From positions 1 through 46,963 of the forward strand of contig NZ_CP019608.1 in the NCBI RefSeq assembly GCF_001998865.1: 46,963 nucleotides of DNA, written 5' to 3'. A program made the translations under genes and the position numbers. Positions 6,930-14,066 of the stretch are shown here, piece by piece (the first letter of the stretch is position 1; every line of letters starts with the position of its first letter). This stretch comes from Tessaracoccus flavescens. Its GTDB lineage: Bacteria; Actinomycetota; Actinomycetes; Propionibacteriales; Propionibacteriaceae. The notes under the pieces are model-generated. The model made no database searches. It saw nothing but the letters and a program-made list of their open reading frames with translations, and was not told the DNA's origin.

Positions 6930-7189
6930 AAGTCTTGATTCACCGCGACCGCAAGGTGAACCGAGAGGGATCACCCCACGGGGGCGGTGGCGAGCCGTTC
7001 TTAGTCAGCACCGGGTAGCGCCGGGAGCCCCGTCGAGATTGATGAAGACAGACGACCCGGCAGGGAGTGACTTCTCCCGTAAGGCACGGTAGGCCAACGG
7101 CCTCAGTGGAGCATCGCGCACGGCGACCGGGAAAGTAGCCGGACAACTATCCCCCCGTCTCCGGACAGTTCAAGCTGTCTGGAGTCCTC
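6930..7189 (+). ncRNA. Orphan HEARO / omega-RNA-like structured RNA
   Basis: A non-coding, stem-rich stretch. It opens with a long hairpin: 6933-6944 pairs with 6955-6966 (12 positions, one mismatch) around the loop GCGACCGCAA. The same arrangement, a long first stem capped by GCGACCG-A, opens the omega-RNA of IscB systems as I recall it from OgeuIscB. Further along are GATGAAG (7031-7037), a GGGAG/CTCCC hairpin (7063-7078), GTAAGGC, and other pairings. A hairpin at 7159-7184 lies 5 bp before ATGGGG, resembling the right end and target-adjacent motif (RTGR) of IS200/IS605-like HEARO elements. The predicted 16-nt guide lies just before 6933. No iscB gene is in the window. The call rests on pattern memory, not a covariance search. 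Confidence 0.5.
7159..7184. repeat. Ten-bp stem hairpin downstream of ardA
   Basis: CTCCGGACAG (7159-7168), loop TTCAAG, CTGTCTGGAG (7175-7184): ten pairs with one G-T. It follows the ardA stop by 25 bp on the minus strand but has no T-tract, so as a terminator it is weak. It may be the subterminal hairpin of the omega-RNA element. Confidence 0.55.
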
Positions 7190-7208
7190 ATGGGGTACTC
7201 ACCCCCGC

Positions 7209-7589
7209 CTACGTCCGATCTCTCCCGCAGTAGCGCTCCTCGAAGTCGAGGGTGCTGGGCAGGCAGCGCCCCACGGAGGTGTAGTTACCCGACTCCACCC
7301 ACGCGAACAGCGCAGGCCACAGAGTCTCACCGACCTCCTCGTGGACCTCACCCCACTCGGCGGCCTCGGCAAGGCCCATCTCGCCGGGCACCGGGATGTT
7401 CTCGTGGTCGAGGCACCAGACCTCCTCACAGCCCGTGTACGGGCCGCCAGCGCCCCCGTGGAGCTGGGCGAGGGTGACGTCGGCGGCGTCGGTGCAATCG
7501 ACCCACTGGCCGACGAGGCTGCCGTCGTTGTAGCAGTGCAGGCAGGCGACCCAGATGCGCGGCTTGCAGCTCGTCGCCACGGCACTCAT
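7209..7589 (-). CDS. ardA: ArdA-like antirestriction protein, shortened
   Basis: 126 residues; most ArdA proteins have about 160-180. The N-terminal domain is clear: PRIWVACLHCYNDGSLVGQW (about 10-29, the ArdA start), then VDCTDAADVTLAQL, and an acidic middle (PGEMGLAEAAEWGEVHEEVG). It stops just after DFEERYCG, the point where full-length ArdA enters its third domain. ArdA is an acidic DNA mimic that occupies type I restriction enzymes. Loss of the third, dimer-forming region could weaken activity. Its ATG originally overlapped the stop of the upstream gene (ATGA), now separated by an IS. Whether still made is uncertain. Confidence 0.7.
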   Translation of the reverse strand: MSAVATSCKPRIWVACLHCYNDGSLVGQWVDCTDAADVTLAQLHGGAGGPYTGCEEVWCLDHENIPVPGEMGLAEAAEWGEVHEEVGETLWPALFAWVESGNYTSVGRCLPSTLDFEERYCGRDRT

Positions 7590-7624
7590 CGTACGGCTCC
7601 CATAGGCTCGAGGACAAGGACGCG

Positions 7625-9063
7625 ACGAGACTCACACATAGTCCCCGCGTATGTAGGGGCCGTGCCTCACACACTTTTCCCCGCGAACGTTGAGGCTGGC
7701 CACGATGGGGTGTGGAGGTTGAGGAGAAGCTGTCGATGGCAGCCCGGTTCGAAGTCACGAAGAAGTACGCCCAGGCCTACGCCGCGGCCCCCAGAAAGGG
7801 CAAGAGCGTGATCCTGGACCACGTGGTCGAGGTCACCGGCTGGAACCGTGATCACGCCCGTCAACAGCTGGTCGCCCGACTGAAACAGGCCCCCGGTCGC
7901 GCTGTGGCCACCGTCGCAGTGATCGACCGCCGCAAGACCAAACCGCGGAAGTACTCCTACGATGCGATCAAGATCCTCCAACAGGTCTGGGCCACCGCTG
8001 GAGGCAGCTGCGGCAAGTACCTCACTGTTGCGATGACCGACTGGCTCGACGCGATGGAAACCGAAGGCTCCCTGGTCTCCGGCCAGGATCGCTACAGCCC
8101 TGAGGTCAGAGCCGAACTCGAGTCGATGTCAGCGGCCACGATCGACCGCTACCTGGCTCCTACCCGAGCCACAGACCCACTCCGAGGGAAGTCCGCCACG
8201 AGGCCGGGCAGCCTACTTCGCAACTCGATCCAGATCCGCAAAGCCGGTGACGAGGTCGAAGCCGAACCCGGATTCTTCGAGGTCGACACCGTCGCCCACT
8301 GCGGCCCCACCCTGCAAGGAGAGTTCGCCCGCAGCGTCAACTTCACCGACATGCACACCGGCTGGACCTTCACCCACGCGATCCGCAACAACGCCCACAT
8401 CCACATCCGGACCGCGTTCGACCTGCTCATCGAGCAGGTACCGTTCGCCGTGACCGGCATCGACAGCGACAACGGCTCCGAGTTCATCAACCACCAACTC
8501 ATCGATTGGGCCGGCCAACGCGACGTGTTCTTCACCCGCTCAAGGCCCTACAAGAAGAATGATCAGGCCACCATCGAGTCGAAGAACAACCACCTCGTGC
8601 GCCGCTACGGCTTCTACCACCGCTACGACACCCCCACCGAGCTGACACTGCTCAACCAACTCTGGACCCTGGTCAACGACCGACTCAACTTCTTCACCCC
8701 GACCAAGAAACCCGTCGGCTGGTCCACCGACACCATCGGGCGTCGCAAAAGGCTCTACGACAAGCCCCGCTCCCCCTACCAGCGGCTGCTGGCCGCCGGC
8801 GTCCTCAGCTCAGCCCAAGAAACCGAACTCGCCGCCTACAAAGCCACTCTGCAACCCGCCGCGATCGCCCACACCATCACCGAGATCCAGCAAGAACTCA
8901 CCCAGCTCGCCGCCGGGAAAACACGGCGACTCCAAGACCAGATCACCTGGAAAGCACCCACCCCCGGTGTCCTCAAGACCCGAGCCAGCTAACCCGCTAC
9001 ACGGGGAAAAGTACGTGAGGCACAGCCCCCCACTATCCGGGGACTTGACAGTGAGGCACCACG
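7625..9063 (+). mobile_element. Insertion sequence splitting the gene upstream of ardA
   Basis: 1439 bp with long imperfect terminal repeats of about 60 bp: both ends carry CTCAC, AGTCCCC, GTGCCTCAC and ACTTTTCCCCG in the same order when read inwards. A 7-bp target duplication GGACGCG lies at 7618-7624 and 9064-9070. Removing the element and one copy restores an exact 108-codon frame, which fixes the boundaries. It holds one transposase gene. Confidence 0.88.
7736..8992 (+). CDS. DDE (rve-type) transposase
   Basis: 418 residues from ATG 7736 (GAGGAG upstream); GTG at 7712 is an in-frame alternative. N-terminal part (1-140) is helical with a helix-turn-helix (VTGWNRDHARQQL). The catalytic core has FFEVDTVAHCG (Asp), GIDSDNGSEFIN (Asp) and KKNDQATIESKNNHLVR (Glu), all intact. 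The tail includes LNFFTPTKKPVGWST. The core resembles the IS1202/ISNCY-type integrase-like transposases; exact family is uncertain. It moves the surrounding IS. Confidence 0.88.
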   Translation: MAARFEVTKKYAQAYAAAPRKGKSVILDHVVEVTGWNRDHARQQLVARLKQAPGRAVATVAVIDRRKTKPRKYSYDAIKILQQVWATAGGSCGKYLTVAMTDWLDAMETEGSLVSGQDRYSPEVRAELESMSAATIDRYLAPTRATDPLRGKSATRPGSLLRNSIQIRKAGDEVEAEPGFFEVDTVAHCGPTLQGEFARSVNFTDMHTGWTFTHAIRNNAHIHIRTAFDLLIEQVPFAVTGIDSDNGSEFINHQLIDWAGQRDVFFTRSRPYKKNDQATIESKNNHLVRRYGFYHRYDTPTELTLLNQLWTLVNDRLNFFTPTKKPVGWSTDTIGRRKRLYDKPRSPYQRLLAAGVLSSAQETELAAYKATLQPAAIAHTITEIQQELTQLAAGKTRRLQDQITWKAPTPGVLKTRAS

Positions 9064-9358
9064 GGACGCGGTAGGCGCGGGACCGGAACGGGCCGACTTC
9101 AATGCACTCGACGGGCGCGACGATCCCGGCCATCGCCAGGGCATCGGTCAATCCCCCGTGCTCGCTCCAGTCCTTGACGAAGGCTTCGCCGGGGAAGGCG
9201 ATGTAGCCCTGGAGCAGCAAGTCGATCGAGAGCACTTCGAGATCACCATCGGGGTACGTGATCTCCAGGCGCTGGGTGCGGTGGTCGTAGCTGATGGTGC
9301 CGCTGAGCTGGACGTCGCCCAGGCGTAGTAGGACGTTTGTGTAGGTGGTCATGGACAT
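9064..9358 (-). pseudogene. 5' part of an IS-disrupted gene coupled to ardA
   Basis: Begins MSMTTYTNVLLRLGD and runs 98 codons to the target duplication, after which the frame enters the IS. Joining 9064-9358 to 7586-7617 gives 108 residues ending LVLEPMGAVR, whose TGA overlaps the ardA ATG in ATGA. The protein is small, acidic and beta-rich (RTQRLEITYPDGDLEVL), with no family I recognise. Its place directly before ardA suggests an antirestriction or establishment role, by association only. Its ribosome site (AGGAGGG, 9366-9372) is buried in a perfect hairpin. Confidence 0.75.
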
Positions 9359-9363
9359 GGTGA

Positions 9364-9402
9364 AGCCCTCCTGACGGTCACGTGATCGCTATCAGGAGGG
9401 CT
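9364..9402 (-). promoter_or_regulatory. Hairpin hiding the ribosome site of the ardA-operon gene
   Basis: AGCCCTCCTGA and TCAGGAGGGCT form a perfect 11-bp stem with a 17-nt loop. On the minus strand the 3' arm contains AGGAGGG, seven bases before the ATG at 9358. Transcripts reading through from the restriction operon would fold this stem and block translation; a start inside the loop would free it. It could also act as a terminator for the Xre gene, but no T-tract follows. Confidence 0.65.
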
Positions 9403-9414
9403 CCCGGCACCGCC

Positions 9415-9636
9415 TCAGCGGTGCTTCTCCTGGGGTTCCAGGGCTATCTGGAGGTCGAGGGCCTTGGCAAGCTTCAGCAGGCTCGTGGACGAGACCCCAC
9501 GCCCCGCTTCGAGTCGGGCGATGGTGGGGCGCGAGACACCGGAGCGCTCGGCCAAGGCGGACTGGCTCCAGCCAAGAGCTCTCCGGGCGTCGCGGACGGC
9601 GTTGCCGAAGAGGGTCCGATCCAGGACGTCGGCCAC
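9415..9636 (-). CDS. Xre-family helix-turn-helix regulator
   Basis: 73 residues from the GTG at 9634-9636, chosen because GAGGAGG overlaps the earlier GTG at 9642 and would serve this one. An HTH_3 domain spans about 15-65 (LGWSQSALAERSGVSRPTIARLEAGRG), HipB/HigA-like in size and sequence. It lies about 50 bp downstream of the specificity gene on the same strand, so it could be a controller (C) protein of the restriction system, or an antitoxin without its toxin. No toxin partner is next to it. Confidence 0.8.
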   Translation of the reverse strand: MADVLDRTLFGNAVRDARRALGWSQSALAERSGVSRPTIARLEAGRGVSSTSLLKLAKALDLQIALEPQEKHR

Positions 9637-9687
9637 GGTCACCTCCTCGATGAGTCGTGTGCCGTTCCGAGCAGTGGGGTGGCCGTG

Positions 9688-11169
9688 TCAGTCATCGACG
9701 GCTCCCATGGTGATCACGTTTCCGTGCCTGTTGGTGAGGAGGGCTATGGCCATCTCCGCGGCGCGAACGGCGGCTGTCTCTAGACGGTCGGCCTCCGCCG
9801 AGAGAGCCGTGGCCTCATCCGAAAGGTCGGCGATCTCGTCCTCCTGTGCCTGGCTGAATCTGGGCACCAGTACGTCACGGATGTCAGGCGGGTCAAGGTG
9901 AGGAACCGAGGTGCCTGACGCGTAGCGCACGACGCGTGGTCGTCCGTAGTCCACGTGGTTAAGCACGGTCTGCAGGTAGCCGGTGCGCGCCTTGTTCTGG
10001 TCGGGCACGATGCGAATGAGGTCTTCGCTCCCGAACGTACCCGTGTGATTCTCGGTGAGCACGAGCGTCCTACCAAGCAGTCCATAGGTCTGGCCCGAGC
10101 GAGCCATGATCATGTCGCCGGCGCGCAGCATGTACAGCTCAGGGCGGTCGAGTAGGGCTGCGTAGATTCGTTTGGTCACCCGTGGATTGACGTCGAAAAG
10201 CTCGCTCGCAGAGCGATAAGGCGTGCCGTTCCACCCAAAGTACCGCTTGAATCGCGGTGCCATGGAGATGGACTCGACGAGATCGGCGAGCGGCTTTGCT
10301 GACGATCCTGCTGTTCGGACCATCTCTTCGACCTGGCGCACGTCCGCACGGTGGAACTGACCCTCCATGCGCCGACGACCAGTCAGCAGCTCGGAGCTGC
10401 TCACCGTGGCGTAGGGGCTTGCGGTCGGGACGAGCCCCTGAGGGTTGACCAAGCCTGCGTAGAGGTCGTCGGCCTGCCCTTGCAGCCGCCGGGCCTGCTG
10501 CCTCATCTCCAAGGCATTCTTCGCGTCCTGCCCGATGTCACGGCGGACGTCCTGGCTCGGCATCGCCACGGGTATCTGCTGGACGTGCTCGGGTTCCAGG
10601 TGCTTGATCATGTGACCGTACTGGGCGCTTCGAGCGATGGCGAAGAACGTGGGCGTCTTCATGTAGGCGTAGAGCCAGCCGTAGTCCGCGGGATCGTGAG
10701 CGTCGATCCGAAGGAGGTCGTGCGTGATTACCTTGTCAAGGTGCTCGTCGTAGACGGCGGTGACTCGGCCAACCTCGCCGGAGCAAGACAGGAGCAGCGA
10801 GCCGGCGTCGAGGTACCGGGTGTCGACAGCCGGAATCATGGCTTCAGCCAGCCACTTCCGCACGCGGTGCTGGCTCTCGAAGACCTGCCCGGCAGAGAGG
10901 AAGGGGAGCCCCTTGCCGTCGTCGACCGGGAATCCCTTGAGCCGCGAGGGCTGCCACACCTTGGCGAGCTCGGCCATCTCAACCGTAGAGTCGAGCGCTT
11001 CGAGACCCTGTCGCATACCGAACCCGTCAGTGAGGAACGTGGAGGCTTCCAGCCTCCGTTCGCCGCGCGTGAGGAGCTTCGAGCTGACCGGTGCCCAGAG
11101 GATGCCGGAGTCTAGCTCTTCGGTCAGACCCTCAGAACCTAGTTGCCGAGCTAGAGCGTCCGCAGCCAT
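9688..11169 (-). CDS. Restriction-modification specificity (S) subunit
   Basis: 493 residues, overlapping the methylase gene by 19 bp. Two half-repeats typical of S subunits can be seen: a first recognition domain (about 80-210, with GKGLPFLSAGQVFES and YAYMKTPTFFAIARS), a helical spacer (ALEMRQQARRLQGQADDLY), a second recognition domain (about 280-430, with GDMIMARSGQTYGLLGR and RYASGTSVPHLDPPDIRDV) and a final coiled coil (EIADLSDEATALSAEADRLE). Each domain would read half of a split target. No separate hsdR translocase is present, so it probably serves the fused nuclease-methylase. Target sequence cannot be predicted. Confidence 0.8.
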   Translation of the reverse strand: MAADALARQLGSEGLTEELDSGILWAPVSSKLLTRGERRLEASTFLTDGFGMRQGLEALDSTVEMAELAKVWQPSRLKGFPVDDGKGLPFLSAGQVFESQHRVRKWLAEAMIPAVDTRYLDAGSLLLSCSGEVGRVTAVYDEHLDKVITHDLLRIDAHDPADYGWLYAYMKTPTFFAIARSAQYGHMIKHLEPEHVQQIPVAMPSQDVRRDIGQDAKNALEMRQQARRLQGQADDLYAGLVNPQGLVPTASPYATVSSSELLTGRRRMEGQFHRADVRQVEEMVRTAGSSAKPLADLVESISMAPRFKRYFGWNGTPYRSASELFDVNPRVTKRIYAALLDRPELYMLRAGDMIMARSGQTYGLLGRTLVLTENHTGTFGSEDLIRIVPDQNKARTGYLQTVLNHVDYGRPRVVRYASGTSVPHLDPPDIRDVLVPRFSQAQEDEIADLSDEATALSAEADRLETAAVRAAEMAIALLTNRHGNVITMGAVDD

Positions 11170-13115
11170 GACCTGAACTCCTCGGCGATCTCCTGGGTGT
11201 TGTCGTCGAGCACCCTCTCTTTGGCTAGGTGTGTCTGCTCGTCGTCGTCACCATCGGCTGCGGTGGTGACCGCGTCCTCGGTCTCCCGAACGATCTCGTA
11301 GCCCTGGTCATCGCGCATATAGACGGCATTGCCACGCTTGTCATGGCCGATGTGGTCACAGATCGCCATGAAGACCTCGTAGTCGTCGATCTTGCCCGCA
11401 GCGATCTCGTCGCGGATCTGTCGTTCAGACTTCCGCTGCAGGATGAGCACTGAGGTCTGAACGCTGGTGCCCGGCTGGAACGTATCGGGGTGGAGGTCCA
11501 CCGACGCCAGAACGGTGGTGTGTGTGAGAATCCACTGTCGCACGTAACCGAGCCCGGGGCTGCCGAGGATGCCATCGGGCAGGACCAACGCGGCGCGGCC
11601 AGTGCCAGGCTTGAGGAGCTGGACGCAGCGCTCAATGAACAGGATCTCAGGCGGGCGCGCGGAGGTCTTCGGCGTGCGGGACCAGCGGTCCGAGTCTTCG
11701 TCGTACTCCCAGTGGTGGCCGAGATCGAACTGCTCCAAGATGGCGGGATCATCGATCGGGATCTTGGAACCGAAAGGCGGGTTGGTCAGGATCACGTCCA
11801 CAGTGCCGAGCAGGTTCCGGGCGCGGAGGTCCTCGGTCCATCGCATGGGGTTGTCCAGGGAGTTGGCCTGGAACAGCCCACCTGAACCGTCATTGTTCAT
11901 AACCATGTTCATCTTGGTCGCGCGAACGAGGTTGGGATTGAAGTCGAGCCCGACGAGGTTGTTCTCCAGGAAGTAGCGCTTCCGGTCACGGATGGAGTCG
12001 TCCTGGAGCTGGCGGCTGCGCCCTGAGGCCCGAACCTCGCGCTTTACCCCGGCGATCACGTGGTTCATGGCGGCGATCAGGAATCCGCCGGTACCGCAGG
12101 CCGGGTCGAGGATCAGGTCCTTGTCAGTGGGGTCGAGCATCCCGACCATCATGTTGCAGACATTGCGCGGGGTGAAGAACTCGCCCCGGTCCCCGCGGAG
12201 GTTGGAGCCCACAACCTCCTCGTAGGCCTTGCCCTTGACGTCAACGTCGGAGTCGAGGAGCGAGAACATCTGGAGCTGGGTAACGATGTAGGCGAGAACC
12301 TTCGGCTCCAGCTCGATCTCCTCGTTGGCCTTGAAGATCTGGGGATACTGCTTCTTGACACTGGCGAAGAGCTTGCCGATGCGGCTGGTGCAGCGCATCA
12401 GACCCGTGATGTTCTGGCGCTCCTTGGGCGTGGCGTAGAACTGCGGAGAGCTTGAGTCGCGCTCGTCTTGGATCTTGCAGAAGATCAGCTTCAGCAGCTC
12501 CCAGAACGCCTCAGGCTTTTGCATGCCCTGGTTGCCGGCGATGTAGCTGTGGGCGCGGCGAAAGGCGAAAAGGAGTGAGTCCGACGCCGCGGGGCGCAAC
12601 TGCTCGAAGCGTGGAGTACCGGCCTCGACGGTGTCTCCACAGTGCGGAATGTCCGGGATCTCGACGGAGACTCGGTGACCATCGTCGTCGGTCTCGAAGG
12701 CGTAGGTCGCCATGTCCTCGCCATTAGTCCACATTCCGACCTCGACGTTGGGGCAGGCAGCCATATAGCTGAGCATCTGCTCGACCCCGTCCTTCTTCAT
12801 GGACGGGCGGACCTTAGAGCTCTTGCACTCGATGATCAGCCAGGCGTTGGCTTGGGTCTGCTCGACGGCACGTAGCCCGGGCGGGAAGATCACGATGTCG
12901 ACTCGGACGCGGCGGCTCCCAAACTTGATCGGAACCTCGACGCGAATGTCCTTCTTGTCGTAGCCGTACTCACGGACCAGCGACTTGAGGATCTCTTGCC
13001 TGACGTACTCCTCAGGAGTGTCCTGCCGCAGGGTGACCCCGTCGATGAAGTCGAGGACTTTACCCGGCGGAACGATGGCCAGGCCTCCATGCGGGGCGTC
13101 AACTTGCAGCGTCAC
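11151..13115 (-). CDS. Fused nuclease + N6-adenine methylase (BcgI A / type IIG-like)
   Basis: 654 residues. The N-terminal 150 look like an HsdR_N-type PD-(D/E)xK nuclease: RVRVDIVIF, then AWLIIECKSSKV supply the Asp and Glu-x-Lys. A helical linker follows. The methylase has DPACGTGGF (about 335, AdoMet motif I) and VILTNPPFGSK (about 444, NPPF motif IV), as in HsdM. No helicase motor is present. This layout, nuclease plus methylase in one chain with a separate S subunit, is that of BcgI (A subunit 637 residues) and related type IIB/IIG enzymes. GTG start with GAGAGGA upstream. Expected to protect the host from phage and compete with other plasmids. Confidence 0.8.
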   Translation of the reverse strand: MTLQVDAPHGGLAIVPPGKVLDFIDGVTLRQDTPEEYVRQEILKSLVREYGYDKKDIRVEVPIKFGSRRVRVDIVIFPPGLRAVEQTQANAWLIIECKSSKVRPSMKKDGVEQMLSYMAACPNVEVGMWTNGEDMATYAFETDDDGHRVSVEIPDIPHCGDTVEAGTPRFEQLRPAASDSLLFAFRRAHSYIAGNQGMQKPEAFWELLKLIFCKIQDERDSSSPQFYATPKERQNITGLMRCTSRIGKLFASVKKQYPQIFKANEEIELEPKVLAYIVTQLQMFSLLDSDVDVKGKAYEEVVGSNLRGDRGEFFTPRNVCNMMVGMLDPTDKDLILDPACGTGGFLIAAMNHVIAGVKREVRASGRSRQLQDDSIRDRKRYFLENNLVGLDFNPNLVRATKMNMVMNNDGSGGLFQANSLDNPMRWTEDLRARNLLGTVDVILTNPPFGSKIPIDDPAILEQFDLGHHWEYDEDSDRWSRTPKTSARPPEILFIERCVQLLKPGTGRAALVLPDGILGSPGLGYVRQWILTHTTVLASVDLHPDTFQPGTSVQTSVLILQRKSERQIRDEIAAGKIDDYEVFMAICDHIGHDKRGNAVYMRDDQGYEIVRETEDAVTTAADGDDDEQTHLAKERVLDDNTQEIAEEFRSWLRTL

Positions 13116-13239
13116 GTTCGCGTCCTCTCACCTGTAGGGCCTGGGCTGAGACCCGAGCTTTGAGGATCCGCAGCAACCACACGCACGACCCTAGTTCGCC
13201 TGGCCCGTCAGCGTGAAGGTCATGACCCCTCGGCATTCA

Positions 13240-13259
13240 ATGTATCAGTTTCGATACAT
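13240..13259. promoter_or_regulatory. 7-bp inverted repeat upstream of the restriction operon
   Basis: ATGTATC and GATACAT flank AGTTTC. It lies about 125 bp upstream of the nuclease-methylase start and is the least GC-rich patch in 13116-13332. It is a candidate operator for the Xre protein, or part of the operon promoter. Nothing else recognisable is in this 217-bp gap. Confidence 0.45.
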
Positions 13260-13332
13260 CTTGCCAGCCTCAGAAGGCACGGCGGGATGTTCATGACCCG
13301 CTTCGCCCTGGATGGGCTGGGTGCTGAGAGCG

Positions 13333-13692
13333 CTACTCAGCAAGGACGGGGATCTCAACCTGGTCGCCGAAGTCGACGTCGACCGAGGCAGGGTCGAAGC
13401 CCTTGCGTCCGCGGGGCTGTGGCCACAGGCGCACGGTGGCCAGCACCTCGATCGTCTGGCGCTGGGTGTTGAGGTCGGCATCAAGGAAGTGCTGGGCGGG
13501 GTTCTCGACGGCGAGCACGGGGATGTGCACAGCGCCGCGCGGCAGTGCCCTGATCTCCGCTTCCAGCCGGGCGATGGCCTCGTTCGAGCGGTCACGGTTG
13601 CGCTTGAGGTCGGCGGCCTCCAGCAGCCCGTCGTCGTAGTCGCGCTCGGCGCGGACGATCTTTGCTCGGTACTCATCGATCTCGGCCTGGAG
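13333..13692 (-). pseudogene. C-terminal remnant of a large serine recombinase
   Basis: About 120 residues from LQAEIDEYRAKIVRAERDYD to VDFGDQVEIPVLAE. A coiled coil is followed by HFLDADLNTQRQTIEVL and a Trp/Pro-rich tail, as at the ends of large serine integrases of actinobacterial elements. The catalytic and zinc-binding parts are missing: upstream of about 13692 the frame enters a relaxase fragment on the opposite strand and then the 61-bp repeat. It is a leftover of an earlier integrative element. Confidence 0.6.
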
Positions 13693-13729
13693 ACCAGGGG
13701 GTTGTTGGCGGCCGCGTTCGTGCACCGGG
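13688..13729 (+). pseudogene. 42-bp fragment of a relaxase gene
   Basis: These 42 bp are identical to the complement of 39865-39906 inside the relaxase gene and translate on the plus strand as ETRGLLAAAFVHR, the segment before the relaxase metal-binding histidines. The match ends abruptly at both sides: recombinase remnant on the left, 61-bp repeat on the right. Confidence 0.8.
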
Positions 13730-13731
13730 TC

Positions 13732-13792
13732 GTCACGCCGAAGGCGTGTCGGTATGCCGGCAGCTCGCTGCAGGCCGTCGACAACGTCGACG
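13732..13792 (+). repeat. 61-bp direct repeat, right copy
   Basis: 59 of 61 positions match 5128-5188; the only change is CA for AC at 13771-13772. It abuts the relaxase fragment at its left end. From 13793 to 13913 no gene is seen; a TAA in the plus frame and GC-rich sequence follow. Confidence 0.8.
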
Positions 13793-13913
13793 TGGACTTC
13801 TGGCCAGAGACGTAAACGCACCGGGCCTAGCAAGCGTGCAGGCCCGGTGCGTTGGTCTTCTTGCGACTCGCTGTAGATCTTCCGCTTTCGCCGGAACGTC
13901 ACCTACTATGCGG

Positions 13914-14066
13914 TTAAGCAAGAAGCGTTGGGACGCAGGTTGCGAGCAGGATCAAGACGGTTGCAGCCGCCATGATCGCCAACAGGCGGAGGGTGCAGGG
14001 CCAGCTCATGAGAGCTACCCTCACCGTCTCGCCGGTTTCTCGCCAGAAGTGTTTCGTATTTCGAAT
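13914..14066 (-). CDS. Small single-span membrane protein
   Basis: About 50 residues: a basic N-terminus (RNTKHFWRETGE), then LRLLAIMAAATVLILLATC as one transmembrane helix. A perfect ribosome site AAGGAGGTGA (14072-14081) is followed after five bases by ATT (14064-14066) in frame, with no ATG or GTG at normal spacing; the next in-frame ATG is at 14007-14009. Either ATT is used, the first base is an error, or the GTG at 14073-14075 is read. Small membrane proteins of this kind are frequent in actinobacterial conjugative plasmids. Function unknown. Confidence 0.45.
   Translation of the reverse strand: MRNTKHFWRETGETVRVALMSWPCTLRLLAIMAAATVLILLATCVPTLLA

Noticed and set aside
9081..9093. A third copy of GGACCGGAACGGG, present in both ardC-type leaders
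   Set aside because: Here it lies inside the reading frame of the IS-split gene (VGPFRSR) and the flanks do not match; chance similarity in high-GC sequence.
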